Assembly: GCF_014192575.1 (NCBI RefSeq)
Contig: NZ_JACHYC010000006.1
Location: 124,001 to 188,000, forward strand
Direction of reading: 5' to 3'
DNA from: Variovorax sp. Sphag1AA
GTDB lineage: Bacteria > Pseudomonadota > Gammaproteobacteria > Burkholderiales > Burkholderiaceae_C
Length of the DNA stretch: 64,000 nucleotides
The translations under genes were made by a program, and so were the position numbers. A model generated the notes under the pieces. The model was not told where the DNA came from, made no database searches, and saw only the letters and a list, made by a program, of their open reading frames with translations. Positions 9,201 to 18,383 of the stretch are shown here, one piece after another. Each line of letters begins with the position of its first letter. The stretch's first letter is position 1.

Positions 9201-12200
9201 CGACCGGGCCGGCGTTCACCGGCAACATCACCGATCTCACCGCGGTGGACGGTCGGGTCGACGGCATCGACGCGAGCGACGTCGTGCGGCTCGCTACCGC
9301 GCTCGAGAACACCGGCGGCGGCGGCGCTTTCGACGTGGTGACGAGCATCACGCTGCCGCCCGGCCTGAGCTTCCTGAACGGCAGCCTCGCGGCCGCGAAC
9401 CTGCAGATTCGGCGCGGCGACGGCACCCTGCTCACAGCGGGCGTCGACTACAGCGTCAGCGGCAACACCATCAGCTTCCTCGACGCCAACGGCATCGCTT
9501 CGCTGCTGCCGGGCCGGGCCGGGACGGCGGCGGACACGAGCGGCGCAAACATGGTCGTCATCACCTACGACACGGTCGTGTCCGGCACCATCGATGCCAG
9601 CCGCACGATGCAGAGCACCGCGACGCTCTCCAACTACGCGAGCGTGAACGGCGGCCCCGACTTCACGCCGACCGACCTGACCAACACCGCCGACGAGCAG
9701 GTGGCGGCACCGACGGTCATCAAGGTCTTCGCGGACGGCACGCTGGACAACGGCGATTCGAGCGCCACGCATACCACCGGCTCCGATCTCGTCATCGGCG
9801 AGAGCATGCTCTACGACATCGTGGTCACGCTGCCCGAAGGCGTGACGCAGACGCTCAGCATCGACGACCTGCTGCCCGCGGGCCTGCGGCTGGACACCAC
9901 GTTCAACGGTGGCGCGGGCTACCAGATCATCACCACGACCACCGGCAGCGGTGCGCTGGGCGCGAACTTCAACGGCGCGGTGATCGCGGGCGCACTCAGC
10001 GGCATCGGCGGCACGCTCGGCAACGACGGCGTGGGCGCGCACCTCACGCTGAGCAGCGCCAGCGCGACCGGCGACAACGACACGGGCAACAACAGCTTCG
10101 TGCTGCGCGTGCGGCTGGTCGCGAGCAACACGATCGCCAACCAGGCGGGCCGCAACCTTCCGAACAACGCGCAGCTCGGCTACACCGACCCGGACGGCAA
10201 TGTGCCCAATGGCACCGTACCGGCGGCGGTCACCGTGGCGCTCACCGGGAGCCAACCGACGGTCACGGTGCGCGAGCCCACGCTGGTGATCACGCAGACC
10301 ACGGCCACCGACCCCGGCATCGGCGTCGACGAAGGCGACACGGTCGAGTTCATCATCACGATCACCAATGGCAGCGCCACGAGCGACTTCGATGCCTTCG
10401 ACATCCACTTCCTCGACGCCATCCCCACCGAGCTCGCCAATCTGCAATTGCTGAGCGTGACCTACAGCGGTGGCGCGACCAACAACGGGCTGCCGGATTT
10501 CGCGCTCACGGCAACCCAGCTCATCTCGGTGCTGAACTCGGACATCGACATCCCGACGGGCGGCTCCATCGTGCTGCACTTCTCGGGCGTGGTGACGGCG
10601 CAGGCCGCGAGCCAGGCGGTGATCGACAACCCGATCCAGCTGCAGTGGACCAGCCTCAACGGCACTACCAGCAGCCCCACCGCCGATCCGGCGGGCGAGC
10701 GCACCGGTGCCGATGGCGTGCTGGGCAGCGGCGTGCTGAACGACTACCAGCGCCTCTCGAACCTTCTGGTGCCGGTCGCGCAGGCGATCCGCATCTCGCG
10801 CGTCGGCGGCCTGCCGGAGACGCCCGCGCCCGATCCCACCAACGCGCCGGTCGAACAGGTCACGATCGGCGAAATCATTCGCTACCGCGTCGCAGTGCTG
10901 GTGCCCGAGGGCCAGAACCCCAACTACGAGGTCCGCATCACGCTCCCGGCAGGGCTTGACTTCATCGACCCGGACGCGCTCGTCAACACGGTGCGACTGG
11001 CGCTCGTCTCCAACGGCGGGCTGACCAGCGACGCGGCCAACCTGATCGTCGGCGGCACGCTCGCGGTGAGCGGCGACGAGAACAGCCCCGTCGCGCTCTA
11101 CATCACGCCCGACCTGAGCGGACCCGCACCGGACGGCGTGTTCAATCCGGCACGCATCACGGTTTCGCCGGACGGGCGGACGATCAGCTTCAGCCTCGGC
11201 AACCTGACCAACGCGGAGAACGACGTCAACCTCGAAGGCGTGGTGTTCGAGTTCAACGTCCGGGTGACGAACGAAGCGGTCAACCAGTCGACGAGTCCGC
11301 TGCTCGGCGTGTCTGCGCACGAGTTCGTGAACAACCTCGCGCGCGCCAACAGCGAAACCGTTTCCGAGCGCATCGTGGAGCCAGGCTTCTCCGGCGTCGA
11401 CAAGCGCGTGATCGGGTTCGACCCGAATCCGGCGGCTGCGACGGGCACGGCCACGGTCCAGCTCAGCTTCACGAACAACGGCGGCTCGCCGGCCTTCGAC
11501 ACGCATCTTGCCGACGCGATCCCGGGCGGCAGCAACTACACGCTGGTCGGCGTGGTCATCGATGGCATCACCTATGCGCCGGGCACGCTGCCGACCGGCG
11601 TGACGGTCGACACCACGAACGGCATCAGCGCCGATTTCGCGCAGCTCAACAACGGCCAGAGCGTGCGGCTCATCTACAGCGTGACGCTGCCGAACACCGC
11701 CGCGATCGCGATCAGCAACGCCACGCTGACCTGGACCAGCCTGCCGGACAGCTTCACCGACTGGGGCGGCTCCGCCGTCGGCACGGCGGGCACGACGGAT
11801 GGCGAGCGCACCGGCGCGGACGGCACCGTCGGCAGCGGCGTGCTCAACGACTACAGGCTCACCGAAGGTGCGGGCCTCGGTGTCATCAGCGGCACGCTGT
11901 GGAACGACACCTCGTCCGCGACGAGCTCGACCACGCCCGACGGGCCTGGACTGCCGGGACAGACCGTCACCCTCACGTGGGGCGGCGTGGACAACAACCT
12001 CTCGACCACCGCCGACAACCTCACGTTCACCACGACCACCGACATCAACGGCCGCTACCAGTTCGGGCTGCTGCCCGCGGGCAGTTTCCGCATCGACACG
12101 CCCACCGGCACGATCACCTACTCGCAGCCGATCGGCGACCTGCGCGTGCGCATCGACACCGACGGCGGCACGCTCGGCCAGATCCTGGTGACGCTCGGCG

Positions 12201-15200
12201 AGGCGCAGACCACGCAAGCCAATGCAGGCTACGTCGAGCAGAACGACGCGCCGGTCAACCACATGCCGGCCTCCGTACCGGACGGGTTCGAGGACATACC
12301 GCTCGAAGTCCACGGCATCACGGTGAGCGACATCGACGTCGACCGCGATCCCGACCCGGCGGGCCGCACGCTGCAGATCACCTTGTCGGTGACCAACGGC
12401 ACGCTGTTCCTCTCTTCCGCGCAGGCCGGCGTGACCGTCACCGGCGCGAACACCGGGACCATGGTGCTCACCGGCACGGTCGCGGACCTGAATGCCGCAC
12501 TCGACAAGCTGATGTATCTCGGCCGCCGGGACTTCAACGGCACCGACACGCTGACGGTGCTGACCAACGACCTCGGCAACTTCGGCGATCACAACAGCAA
12601 CGGCATCCCGGGCGAACTGGCCGATGCGCTGACCGACCAGGACAGCATCGTGCTCACGCTGGAGCCGGTGAACGATGCGCCGATCGCCAACCCCGACACC
12701 GCCGATGCACTCGAGGCCGGCGGCACCCGCAACCAGCAGTTCGGCGTGGACCCGCGCGGCGGCCTGCTGGGCAACGACACCGATGTCGACATCGAGACCA
12801 ACGGCGACATCCTGACGGTGACCCAGATCGGCCTCTCCGGCACCCCGCTGATCCCGGTGGTGCGACTGACCGTCGCGCAGGGACTCTACGGGCGGCTCGT
12901 GGTGAACGAGAACGGCATCTACCAGTACATCGTCGACAACAGCAACCCGGCGGTGGAGGCACTGCGCACGGCAGACCAGACGCTGGTAGAGCGCTTCAAC
13001 TACGTCATCTCGGACCTCGGAGGGCTGACCTCCTCTTCGACGCTCACCGTGACCATCCACGGTGCGAACGACGCGCCGGTCGGCGTGGACGACACCGGCA
13101 CCGCGATCGAGGCCGGTGGTGTCGCCAACGGCACGCCGGGCGCGGACGCCACCGGCAACGTGCTCACCAACGACACCGACGTCGACAGCGTCGCCAACGG
13201 CGAGACGCGGCAGGTGACCGGCATCCGTACCGTGCCGCAGGACGTGCCGGGCCCGGTCACGCCTGTGGCGCTGGGGAGCAGCAGCACCAACGGCACGCTG
13301 ATCGCGGGCCTGTACGGCACGCTGAGCATCGGCGCGGACGGCACCTATCGCTACGTGGTGAACAACGCCGATCCGACCGTCCAGCGCCTCTCGGTCGGCG
13401 AGACGCTCACCGAGACGTTCAGCTATCGGGTCACCGACCGGGCCGGCCTGGACGACGTGGCCAACCTGGTGATCGTGATCCAGGGCCGCAACGACAACCC
13501 GGTGGCCAGCGACGATCTCGCGCACGCGACCGCAGGTTCGAACGACGGGACGCCGGCGGCGATTCCCGCCACCGGCAATGTCATCACCGACGCGAGCCGC
13601 CCCGGCACTGCGGACCAGCCAGGCGGCAACGGCATCGACCAGGACGTGGACAGCGCCGACAACCCGAACACGGTGCTGCAGGTGAACGGCATCCGGCAGG
13701 GCGCCGAAGCCGCAGGCGGCACGCTGACTGCGGTGGGCGGCGCGACGACCATCGCGGGCCTCTACGGGCAGATCACGATCAATCCCGACGGGTCGTTCAC
13801 CTACAACGTGGACAACATCAATGCGACGGTGCAGGCGCTGCCGCCAGGCGCGACGATCGACGACGTCTTCACCTACCGCATCATCGACACACAAGGCGCG
13901 CCGGACACCGCGCAGATCGTTGTGCGCATCACCGGCGTGAACGATGCGCCGATCGCAGGCACGCTCACGGTCGACGCGATCGAGGCGAGCGGCGTCTTCA
14001 ACGGCACGCCAGGCGTCGATCCAAGCTCCAATATCCATATCGTGGTCAGCGACCCGGATGGAGAGGTCCCCCTGGTGACCAGCATCCAGGACCCGATTAC
14101 GGGAAGCACCTTTCCCGTTTCAGGCCCGACGCGCACCAACATCCTCACGCCGCTGGGCACCCTCACGATCGGCGCCGACGGTGGGCTGACTTTCACGGTC
14201 AACAACAGCAGTCCGATCGTGGAAGCGCTTCGCACCGACAGCGATCGTCTGACGATGAACTTCGCCTTCACCGTCACCGATTCCGGGGGCAAGTCCGCTG
14301 TTGGCACCGTGACCGTCGTCATCCACGGCCGCAACGACAACCCGGTGGCGGTCGATGACGGCGTCGATGCGATCGAAGCCGGCGGCACCTTCAACGCCAC
14401 GCCGGGCCTGGACCCGAGCGGCAACCTGCTCACCAACGACACCGACGTCGATGCCGGCGACACGCGAACGCTGACGGCGATCCGCACCGGCACCGAGGCC
14501 GCTGGCGGCACCTTCACCGCGGTCGCTGCGGCCGGCCAGGTCATCCGCGGCCAGTACGGCACGCTGACCGTGCGCCCCGACGGTAGCTATGACTACGCGG
14601 TCGACAACACCCTCGCGGCCGTGCAGGCACTGCGCCAGGGCGACACGCTGAACGATGTCTTCAGCTACACGATGGTCGACACCGCCGGCGCTCCGGACAT
14701 CGCGCAGTTCGCGGTGACGATCCACGGTGCATGGGACGCGCCGGTGGCCAACGACGACCTCGCCTTCTCGGTCGCGGACAACGGGCTCGGCATCTCGATC
14801 AACCCGACGAGCAACGTGCTGCCCAACGACACGGATGTGGACCGCCCCGACCTGCTCCATGTCTCGGGCATCCGGGCCGGCCAGGAAGCCGCAGGTGGCG
14901 CACTGCAACCCGTCGCCACGGGCACCACCAACACGAACGGCACCGTGATCAACGGCCTCTACGGCCAGCTCGTGATCGGCAGCGATGGACGCTACACCTA
15001 CACGGTCGATCCCAACAATCCGGACGTGCAGGCGCTCGGTCTGCTGCAGCTTGCGCACGACTACTTCACCTACCAGGCGACCGACCTGGGCGGCCTGAGC
15101 GATCTGGCGCAGATCCACATCGTGATCATCGGCCTCAACGACGCGCCCAATGCCTTCCCCGACGATGCCGCTGCTGTCGAGGCCGGCGGGTTGCACAACA

Positions 15201-16810
15201 ACCAACCCGGCGTCGACCCGCGCGGCAACGTGATCACCAACGACACCGATGCCGAGAACGATCCCCTCACCGTGACGCAGGTGCGAACCGGCGGGCTTGC
15301 CGTCAGCGGCACGGCCGGCACGGTGGGCTCGGTACTGCGCGGACAGTACGGCGACCTGACGCTCAACGCCGACGGTAGCTATACCTACCTGGTCGACAAC
15401 AGCCTCCCCGCGGTCGAAGCGCTGCGAACCAGCGGCCAGACGCTGACGGACACCTTCACCTACACCATCCGCGACATCTGGTTTGCCACCTCGTCGGCTG
15501 AGCTTCGCATCACCATCGACGGACGCAACGACACGCCGATCGCGAACGACGACAACACCGTCTCGGTCGAGGCCGGCGGCATCGCCAACCAGACGCCGGG
15601 CCTGAACCCCACCGGCAACGTGCTTCCCAACGACACCGACGTGGACAGCGTCGCCAACGGCGAGACCCAGCGCGTGGTGACGGTGACCAGCCCCACGGGC
15701 GTCACTGCCGACGCGGGCCAAGTGCTCACCGGCCTCTACGGCAGCCTCACGCTCAATGCCGACGGCAGCTACACCTACGTGCTGGACAACACCAACCCCA
15801 CCGTCCAGGCGCTGCGCACCGCCGACGAGACGATCACCGAGCACTTCACCTACGTCATGCGCGACACCGCCGGTGCGACATCGCAGGCGCGCTTCGATGT
15901 GCTGATCCGCGGCGCGAACGACAACCCCGTCGCGGCCGACGACAGCAACGTCGCGTCGAGCGAAATACCCGCGCCGAACGCCACCGGCAACGTGCTGCCC
16001 AACGACACCGACGTGGACGGCGGCGACAGCCTGCACGTCGTCGGCATCCGCACCGGTCCCGAGGCCGGCACCGGCACGACGGGCTCCGTCGGCCAGTCGA
16101 TCGCCGGACGCTACGGCACGCTGGTGCTCAACGCCGACGGCAGCTACACGTACACGATCGACCAGACGAATCCCGATGTCCTCGCGGCGGCAGGGCTCGG
16201 GCAGGTGCTGCGCGACACCTTCACCTACACCGTCGCCGATCGCGCAGGCGCGACCGACACCGCGCAGCTTGTCATCAGCCTCGACGTCGCGGCACCGTAC
16301 ATCCCGCCGCCGCCCTACTTCAACACGCTCGCGTCGGAAACCCGCACCGACCAACCGCTGCCGGATGTCCGGCCCATGGTCTACGTCACGCCAGTGGTGC
16401 GGCAGGCGAACACGGTGCTGAGCCTCTCGGCCTGGGGCGCGGACGGCAGCGAGTTCTGGTGGCAATTGCCGCAGGAAATCCGGAGCACGTCACTCGGCGG
16501 TGGCCTCGGCGAAGTCCCGGGCCAGTACGTCTCGCGCGCGGTGGCGATCAGCCGCGACGAAAGCCAGCTCGACCTGGCATGGGTCAACGGCCGCGAAAGC
16601 CGCATCAGCCTGAGTGCGGACGGGCTCCTCGAAAACCCGTCGCTCTTCACCGTCGACCCGGATCGCATGACAACGTCGCCGCCGGCCGAGCCACCACCCG
16701 CGCAGCAGCCCACCGCACAGGGCTTCAGCGAGCAGCTTCGCGACGCGGCCCTGCGGCTCAATCCGCTCGGCGCTGCGCTCGCGGCGAATGCCGGATCGCC
16801 GCCCCTCTGA
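6248..16810 (+). CDS. Giant DUF4347/DUF11/VCBS-repeat surface adhesin
   Basis: This is a 3520-residue predicted secreted adhesin. Near the N-terminus is A-L-E-P-R-I-L-F-D-G-A-A-A, a tag typical of DUF4347 proteins. The DUF4347 domain follows (about 85-250) with a His138/Cys181 pair in I-F-S-H-G and L-Y-G-C-N contexts. Next come a long series of DUF11-like beta repeats (about 265-1870), one SdrD/Cna-B-like domain (about 1877-1985), one cadherin-like domain, and nine VCBS-type repeats of 130-150 residues (about 2142-3348). A non-repetitive 170-residue tail ends it. No classical signal peptide and no glycine-rich RTX nonapeptides are visible. ATG 6248 is preferred because AGGAG lies 9 bases upstream; ATG 6221 is the alternative. 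The TolC, HlyD and M50 genes follow directly and are its likely exporters. Confidence 0.9.
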   Translation: MQINVASQVPHAFRPQTHALALEPRILFDGAAASAVDQQHHTDPAHPAEAAAPADAARPATTAEPPAAPAQTPVLPATPAPHQLVVVDSRIENRDQLTAQLPADAQLLVVEPGTDGLAAISAALAQMGPVDSIQIFSHGASGQFTLGSRTLSSDNIAASADVLSGWRAELRPGADIQLYGCNVGAGAPGQALVSELAHWTGADVGASNDNTGGAAAGGNWTLEVRAGDIDKPIALSASALATYDGLLADAAPTVTFTSADPVVLLGDNFSFTVNFTNTSTQIGYAPYIDLFFPATGRDGDDGVTFVSATYLGQALQTYTLTFDASGNATHPLWRDANGNQVVVTAASVGMQPGDQMVVVVLPYGSVANDQPVIPINVTAHLSNLADTSFSDGSPNLGIGVRGAFEFGNDSLNNPTQDPTLVGALAPDLVVHPTILTFTRSIDTIEGETTTGPNFPHTLTVTATPAPGQTLDDVVVKQPMPPQVVVTGITPGAGGTITSLTLIDGTVIDGPAEIAVALAAGTYLRDFTVTYPTMSAPTDTQVSFYVAEFDSGGDPVIDPATGNPVNIIIAGATATGSWIPLDPRDLVPPATDIDFSSVGQGTTFIARSLSIHKESSVAVDTGTPGLTPGDTLNYELDLAISDYFAFGEDFFFNGSFIVTDRLGDGQTFTGTPMLTFTFEGVTRTVPVVYTTVANADGTTTLVFDLVATIQAINPTRRAFSGDLADDSIQQGPTTGVLTYQATVGQSYTLPTGAPHPEINEGDPVGNNAEVSATLLDSLLSNTGVVQRDTSSAIGTVPTHNVDIQLTQVNGGAPPSDGELRPGDLVTFRLSYDLVTSDYEQFSLTAYLPQPLLTTAGITWAQGGGAGQWELTGGNTNLGPVLSVSSGPGNSVIFNFGSYAVTATTGSRIELEFTMRVGDQPFADQRSLAVLAQSQQQTSLDHAQLISSDIANITSIAEPVLAIQHGVVSTSHGTVTGTTGTWAAPGTTGPAFTGNITDLTAVDGRVDGIDASDVVRLATALENTGGGGAFDVVTSITLPPGLSFLNGSLAAANLQIRRGDGTLLTAGVDYSVSGNTISFLDANGIASLLPGRAGTAADTSGANMVVITYDTVVSGTIDASRTMQSTATLSNYASVNGGPDFTPTDLTNTADEQVAAPTVIKVFADGTLDNGDSSATHTTGSDLVIGESMLYDIVVTLPEGVTQTLSIDDLLPAGLRLDTTFNGGAGYQIITTTTGSGALGANFNGAVIAGALSGIGGTLGNDGVGAHLTLSSASATGDNDTGNNSFVLRVRLVASNTIANQAGRNLPNNAQLGYTDPDGNVPNGTVPAAVTVALTGSQPTVTVREPTLVITQTTATDPGIGVDEGDTVEFIITITNGSATSDFDAFDIHFLDAIPTELANLQLLSVTYSGGATNNGLPDFALTATQLISVLNSDIDIPTGGSIVLHFSGVVTAQAASQAVIDNPIQLQWTSLNGTTSSPTADPAGERTGADGVLGSGVLNDYQRLSNLLVPVAQAIRISRVGGLPETPAPDPTNAPVEQVTIGEIIRYRVAVLVPEGQNPNYEVRITLPAGLDFIDPDALVNTVRLALVSNGGLTSDAANLIVGGTLAVSGDENSPVALYITPDLSGPAPDGVFNPARITVSPDGRTISFSLGNLTNAENDVNLEGVVFEFNVRVTNEAVNQSTSPLLGVSAHEFVNNLARANSETVSERIVEPGFSGVDKRVIGFDPNPAAATGTATVQLSFTNNGGSPAFDTHLADAIPGGSNYTLVGVVIDGITYAPGTLPTGVTVDTTNGISADFAQLNNGQSVRLIYSVTLPNTAAIAISNATLTWTSLPDSFTDWGGSAVGTAGTTDGERTGADGTVGSGVLNDYRLTEGAGLGVISGTLWNDTSSATSSTTPDGPGLPGQTVTLTWGGVDNNLSTTADNLTFTTTTDINGRYQFGLLPAGSFRIDTPTGTITYSQPIGDLRVRIDTDGGTLGQILVTLGEAQTTQANAGYVEQNDAPVNHMPASVPDGFEDIPLEVHGITVSDIDVDRDPDPAGRTLQITLSVTNGTLFLSSAQAGVTVTGANTGTMVLTGTVADLNAALDKLMYLGRRDFNGTDTLTVLTNDLGNFGDHNSNGIPGELADALTDQDSIVLTLEPVNDAPIANPDTADALEAGGTRNQQFGVDPRGGLLGNDTDVDIETNGDILTVTQIGLSGTPLIPVVRLTVAQGLYGRLVVNENGIYQYIVDNSNPAVEALRTADQTLVERFNYVISDLGGLTSSSTLTVTIHGANDAPVGVDDTGTAIEAGGVANGTPGADATGNVLTNDTDVDSVANGETRQVTGIRTVPQDVPGPVTPVALGSSSTNGTLIAGLYGTLSIGADGTYRYVVNNADPTVQRLSVGETLTETFSYRVTDRAGLDDVANLVIVIQGRNDNPVASDDLAHATAGSNDGTPAAIPATGNVITDASRPGTADQPGGNGIDQDVDSADNPNTVLQVNGIRQGAEAAGGTLTAVGGATTIAGLYGQITINPDGSFTYNVDNINATVQALPPGATIDDVFTYRIIDTQGAPDTAQIVVRITGVNDAPIAGTLTVDAIEASGVFNGTPGVDPSSNIHIVVSDPDGEVPLVTSIQDPITGSTFPVSGPTRTNILTPLGTLTIGADGGLTFTVNNSSPIVEALRTDSDRLTMNFAFTVTDSGGKSAVGTVTVVIHGRNDNPVAVDDGVDAIEAGGTFNATPGLDPSGNLLTNDTDVDAGDTRTLTAIRTGTEAAGGTFTAVAAAGQVIRGQYGTLTVRPDGSYDYAVDNTLAAVQALRQGDTLNDVFSYTMVDTAGAPDIAQFAVTIHGAWDAPVANDDLAFSVADNGLGISINPTSNVLPNDTDVDRPDLLHVSGIRAGQEAAGGALQPVATGTTNTNGTVINGLYGQLVIGSDGRYTYTVDPNNPDVQALGLLQLAHDYFTYQATDLGGLSDLAQIHIVIIGLNDAPNAFPDDAAAVEAGGLHNNQPGVDPRGNVITNDTDAENDPLTVTQVRTGGLAVSGTAGTVGSVLRGQYGDLTLNADGSYTYLVDNSLPAVEALRTSGQTLTDTFTYTIRDIWFATSSAELRITIDGRNDTPIANDDNTVSVEAGGIANQTPGLNPTGNVLPNDTDVDSVANGETQRVVTVTSPTGVTADAGQVLTGLYGSLTLNADGSYTYVLDNTNPTVQALRTADETITEHFTYVMRDTAGATSQARFDVLIRGANDNPVAADDSNVASSEIPAPNATGNVLPNDTDVDGGDSLHVVGIRTGPEAGTGTTGSVGQSIAGRYGTLVLNADGSYTYTIDQTNPDVLAAAGLGQVLRDTFTYTVADRAGATDTAQLVISLDVAAPYIPPPPYFNTLASETRTDQPLPDVRPMVYVTPVVRQANTVLSLSAWGADGSEFWWQLPQEIRSTSLGGGLGEVPGQYVSRAVAISRDESQLDLAWVNGRESRISLSADGLLENPSLFTVDPDRMTTSPPAEPPPAQQPTAQGFSEQLRDAALRLNPLGAALAANAGSPPL
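12671..16290 (+). repeat. Nine tandem VCBS/cadherin-like protein repeats
   Basis: Units begin with N-D-A-P or N-D-N-P (W-D-A-P once) at 12671, 13067, 13490, 13940, 14333, 14732, 15137, 15527 and 15917, so the period is 130-150 codons. Most contain G-N-V-L-x-N-D-T-D-V-D (with variants), then L-Y-G-x-L-x-I-x-x-D-G-x-Y-x-Y and a closing F-x-Y-x-x-x-D. Units 3 and 4 are the most diverged: the NDTDVD block is degenerate there. The acidic D-x-D-x-D stretches are potential calcium sites, as in other VCBS adhesins. The repeats are conserved as protein rather than as identical DNA. Confidence 0.85.
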
Positions 16811-16844
16811 ACATCGAGAACAACGAGAGCAAGGAAAAGCGCCC

Positions 16845-18383
16845 ATGCATCGACCGCCTCTGAGACTGCTGAATGCCGCGATGGGATCGATCCTGCTGCT
16901 GACTGCGTGCGGCTCGCTGGAGCCCACGCCCTACACGCAGGATGAACTGCAAAAGCGCGTGGCCGACGACAAGGTCCGCATGTACGACAACCAGGAGCCG
17001 GTGACCACGCCGATCACCTTCTTCGAGGCGGCTGCCCGGGCGCTCAAGTACAACCTCGACTACCGCCTCAAGCTGATGGAGAACGCGCTGGCCGCAAACC
17101 TGCGCGACGTCTCGCGCTACGACATGCTGCCGCGGCTGGTCGCATCGGCCGGCTACGTCGGGCGCAACAACGATTCGGGCGGCACATCCATCGGCATCGA
17201 AGACCGGCAAGTCAGCCTGCGCGCATCGACCTCGGAAGAGCGCGACCGCAACCTCGCGGGCCTCGGGCTGAGCTGGAGCCTGCTCGATTTCGGCGTCGCC
17301 TACTACCGCACCCAGCAGCGCAACGACCAGATCCTGATGGCCAACGAGCGCCGCCGCAAGGTTGCGCAGAACGTGCTGCAGGACGTGCACAACGCCTACT
17401 GGCGCGCACTCGGCGCGCAGCGCCTGCTGCCGCAGGTCGACGGCCTGCTGGCCCGCACGTACAAGGCGCTCGAAGCCGCACGCGAGGCCGAGACCAAGGG
17501 CCTGCTGCCGCGGCAGGACATCCTCGCCTACCAGCGTGCGCTGCTCGACTCGGTCTACCTGCTCACCGTTCGCCGGCAGGACCTGGAATTCGCGCAGGCC
17601 GAACTTGCCGCGCTGATGTCGCTGCCGCCGGGCTCGAAGATGATCCTGGCCGACGTGGAAGAGCCGCCGATGCCGACCATCACCAAGGACGTCGACCGGC
17701 TCGAACAGCTCGCGCTCGAGAACCGCCCCGAGGTCATGGAAGAGTGGTACCGCATGCGCGCGGACGACTACGACATGAAGATCGCCAAGGCCCAGTTGTG
17801 GCCCAACGTGGCGCTCAACCTCGGCTACCAGTACGACTCCAACATCTACCTCTACAACAACGAGTGGGCATCCGTGGGCCTGCAGGTGTCGCTGAACCTG
17901 CTCAAGCTGCTGCAGATGCCTTCGCTGAATGCTGCGCAGGCGAACCAGACGCAGACCGCCGAGGCGCGGCGCGTGGCGCTGTCGATGGCGGTGCTCACGC
18001 AGGTGCGCGTCGGCTACCTGCGCTACCAGCTCGCGCGGCAGGAAGTGGACTTTGCCAACGAGAGCGTGCGCGTCGACCAGCGGCTTCTGGAGTACGCGCA
18101 GTCCGCGCGCACCGCCTCGGTAGGTACCGAGCTCGAGCTCATCCGCGCGGAGGGCCGCTTCCTGCTGTCGCGCTACCAGCGAGAGGCCGCCTATGCGAGC
18201 GCACAGGCCGCGCGCGGCCGTCTCTACAACTCGGTGGGCTTCGACGTGTTGCCCGAGTCGATCGACCAGACCGACGTGAAGACGCTCGCACGCGAGATCG
18301 AGCAGCGCCTGGCCGACCAGGAACGCCGCAACATGATGGCCAGCGTCGGAGGAAGCGCCAATGCGCCTGCGCAATCCCAGTGA
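16845..18383 (+). CDS. TolC-family outer-membrane lipoprotein channel
   Basis: This 512-residue protein has a lipoprotein signal with the lipobox L-L-T-A-C ending at Cys22. Two long alpha-helical hairpin regions follow, separated by short beta segments, as in TolC/NodT outer-membrane factors. One is rich in A-x-x-A-x-L-x-L motifs around residues 85-290 and a second around 305-495. It would form the outer-membrane tunnel for the adhesin encoded upstream. The start at 16845 gives the signal peptide directly. The reading frame overlaps the next gene by 23 bp, so the locus is an operon. The gap to the adhesin stop is only 34 bp. Confidence 0.9.
   Translation: MHRPPLRLLNAAMGSILLLTACGSLEPTPYTQDELQKRVADDKVRMYDNQEPVTTPITFFEAAARALKYNLDYRLKLMENALAANLRDVSRYDMLPRLVASAGYVGRNNDSGGTSIGIEDRQVSLRASTSEERDRNLAGLGLSWSLLDFGVAYYRTQQRNDQILMANERRRKVAQNVLQDVHNAYWRALGAQRLLPQVDGLLARTYKALEAAREAETKGLLPRQDILAYQRALLDSVYLLTVRRQDLEFAQAELAALMSLPPGSKMILADVEEPPMPTITKDVDRLEQLALENRPEVMEEWYRMRADDYDMKIAKAQLWPNVALNLGYQYDSNIYLYNNEWASVGLQVSLNLLKLLQMPSLNAAQANQTQTAEARRVALSMAVLTQVRVGYLRYQLARQEVDFANESVRVDQRLLEYAQSARTASVGTELELIRAEGRFLLSRYQREAAYASAQAARGRLYNSVGFDVLPESIDQTDVKTLAREIEQRLADQERRNMMASVGGSANAPAQSQ

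Noticed and set aside
6311..14038. A 2575-codon open frame on the minus strand opposite the adhesin
   Set aside because: Its product is Arg/Val/Asp/His-rich and without any recognisable domain, as expected for the antisense of high-GC repeat DNA. The sense frame has clear domains throughout.
12671..16290. CRISPR array or DNA satellite
   Set aside because: The periodicity is 390-450 bases, in frame, and conserved as protein only; there are no short identical repeats with unique spacers.
14120..16465. A second long minus-strand frame (781 codons) opposite the VCBS repeats
   Set aside because: Same low-complexity composition, and its periodicity copies that of the sense repeats.
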